DNA from: Thermoguttaceae bacterium
GTDB taxonomy: Bacteria; Planctomycetota; Planctomycetia; Pirellulales; Thermoguttaceae
Direction of reading: 5' to 3'
Length of the DNA stretch: 36,464 nt
Assembly: GCA_017434455.1 (NCBI GenBank)
Contig: JAFRFG010000063.1
Span: 1-36,464 of the forward strand
Part shown: in pieces, positions 35,388 through 36,464 of the stretch
Layout of the letters: the number at the start of each line of letters is the position of its first letter
Numbering within the stretch: the first letter of the stretch is position 1
The notes under the pieces: generated by a model
The model's input: only the letters and a program-made list of their open reading frames with translations
Database searches by the model: none
Told to the model about the DNA's origin: nothing
Made by a program: the position numbers and the translations under genes

Positions 35388-36464
35388 ATGCGAACAAAAC
35401 AGCCGCTCTTTCTGGCAGTACTCTTGATATTGACTCTGTCCACCGTTTTCGCCTCCGGTCTTCACGCCGAGGCCCCCTATAAGGCGATCCGCTTTAAGGT
35501 CGACGTCACCCCGGCCCTTGGGCTCGACATGGCCTACTGCCCGAACAACAAGGTCGATATGCCAATCTACGTCGGCGGCGTGATCCTCGACGACGGCGCC
35601 ACCCGGGTCGTCTGGTGTACCTGTGATTACATCTACATTTGCGGCGAAACCTACGAGCAGTGGAAGCAGCGCATTGCCGCATCCGCCGGCTGTCCGGTCG
35701 AAAACGTCTTTCTCCACTCGGTCCATCAGCACGACTCGATGATGATCGCCCCCGAGTTCAATCCCCCGGTCGGGGCGGTGGACGACGACGGGAACCGAAT
35801 CCCGCTGGACGGGAGCGACCCCGAGTACGTCGCCAAGTCGATCGGCGATATCACCGACCAGATCGCGCGTCTGGTGGCCGACGACGCCTGGGTTCCCATT
35901 GCGGCGCTGAAGACCGCCGAGACGCGCGTCGGCGGGCTGGCGGCCAACCGGCGGCTGGTCGACGAAACCGGCAAGTGTGTCGCGATGCGCTGGACGATGA
36001 CGACCGACCCGGCGATTCAGGCGTGGCCGACCGGCCTGATCGACCCGATGCTCCGAACCGTGGCGCTGATCAAAGAGGACGGCGGCATCTACGCGGCGCT
36101 TCACTTCTACGCCACCCACCCGCAGTCGGCCTACCGGCGAAGCATGGTCTCCGGCGATGTCCCGGGGTGGGCGGTCCGATACGCCTGCGAGAAAACCCCC
36201 GATACCCTTCACTTTTACTTCACCGGCTGCGCCGGGAACATCACCATGGGGAAATACAACCCCTCGGCCGACGCGGCGGCGATTGTCGCGCTCGGCACGC
36301 GCCTGGGAGAGTATCTTCTTAAGAACCTCGACCGTCTGGAGGACCGCGCCAGCGGCCCGATCCGCCTGTACCGCGCCGAAGTCACCATTCCCTTCGACCC
36401 GGAAAGGGTCTACCCCCGTCACTCGACCTGGGGGATACACGCCTACCTCGAAAAAACCCTCGAC
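35388..36464 (+). CDS. Secreted ceramidase-N-domain-like protein, copy 4 (3' end outside window)
   Basis: The frame runs open from ATG 35388 to the window edge (359 codons, no stop). AAGGAG lies seven bases before the ATG. The signal peptide MRTKQPLFLAVLLI is nearly that of copy 2. The metal motif HSVHQHDSM, ATHPQSAYRRSM with SGDVPGW, and TGCAGNIT are all present. About 110 residues are missing compared with the other copies. The sequence is a mosaic: the leader is like copy 2, the LAANRRLVDETGKCV segment is closer to copy 1, and the SGPIRLYRA segment is also like copy 1. More copies may follow outside the window. Confidence 0.82.
   Translation, partial: MRTKQPLFLAVLLILTLSTVFASGLHAEAPYKAIRFKVDVTPALGLDMAYCPNNKVDMPIYVGGVILDDGATRVVWCTCDYIYICGETYEQWKQRIAASAGCPVENVFLHSVHQHDSMMIAPEFNPPVGAVDDDGNRIPLDGSDPEYVAKSIGDITDQIARLVADDAWVPIAALKTAETRVGGLAANRRLVDETGKCVAMRWTMTTDPAIQAWPTGLIDPMLRTVALIKEDGGIYAALHFYATHPQSAYRRSMVSGDVPGWAVRYACEKTPDTLHFYFTGCAGNITMGKYNPSADAAAIVALGTRLGEYLLKNLDRLEDRASGPIRLYRAEVTIPFDPERVYPRHSTWGIHAYLEKTLD

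Overview
The window reads as accessory chromosome of a GC-rich bacterium of the PVC superphylum, most likely Planctomycetota, with Lentisphaerota or Kiritimatiellota as alternatives. The taxonomic inference rests on the gene families present: a hydrazine-synthase-alpha-related di-heme protein, Tat-exported Gfo/Idh/MocA proteins, ceramidase-N-domain proteins, GH32 with a long N-terminal extension, and BNR proteins. It is a carbohydrate-degradation region in which nearly every family occurs as adjacent paralogs. I see no phage, transposon, integrase, CRISPR, tRNA or rRNA signal. No gene-free stretch exceeds 300 bases. The largest are 19926-20197 and 5765-6006, both divergent promoter regions, followed by 787-980 and 28658-28819.

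Layout. (1) 1-3241: two tandem GH32 genes (+), each followed by almost the same terminator. (2) 3300-5764: two tandem secreted BNR/sialidase-like genes (-). (3) 6007-8094: a cytoplasmic singleton (+) with a degenerate NYN/PIN-like N-terminus and a DUF2325-like C-terminus, under its own extended -10 promoter. (4) 8183-19925: a long minus-strand operon made of four GH71/99-like proteins, a xylose-isomerase-like TIM-barrel protein and an HzsA-related di-heme propeller protein. It is read from a promoter near 20000 and ends at a bidirectional terminator at 8117-8148. (5) 20198-30040: Gfo/Idh/MocA, GH2, GH2, Gfo/Idh/MocA, all plus strand, with matching promoters before the two oxidoreductase-type genes. 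(6) 30064-30963: an AlkZ-related protein with a histone-H1-like Lys/Ala tail. (7) 31030 to the window end: four tandem secreted ceramidase-N-domain proteins, the last cut by the window edge.

Working together: most products carry Sec or Tat signals, so extracytoplasmic attack on a complex glycan or glycoconjugate is the natural reading (GH32, BNR, GH99-like, GH2, GH109-like, ceramidase-like hydrolases). The TIM-barrel isomerase would handle released sugar in the cytoplasm and the di-heme protein may act as a redox partner. The substrate cannot be named from sequence. The features most worth following up are the paralog-array organisation with patchy near-identity between copies, the NYN-DUF2325 protein, the GH2 barrel interrupted between its two catalytic glutamates, the Gfo-family proteins lacking the usual EKP lysine, and the ceramidase-like array lacking the usual nucleophile motif.
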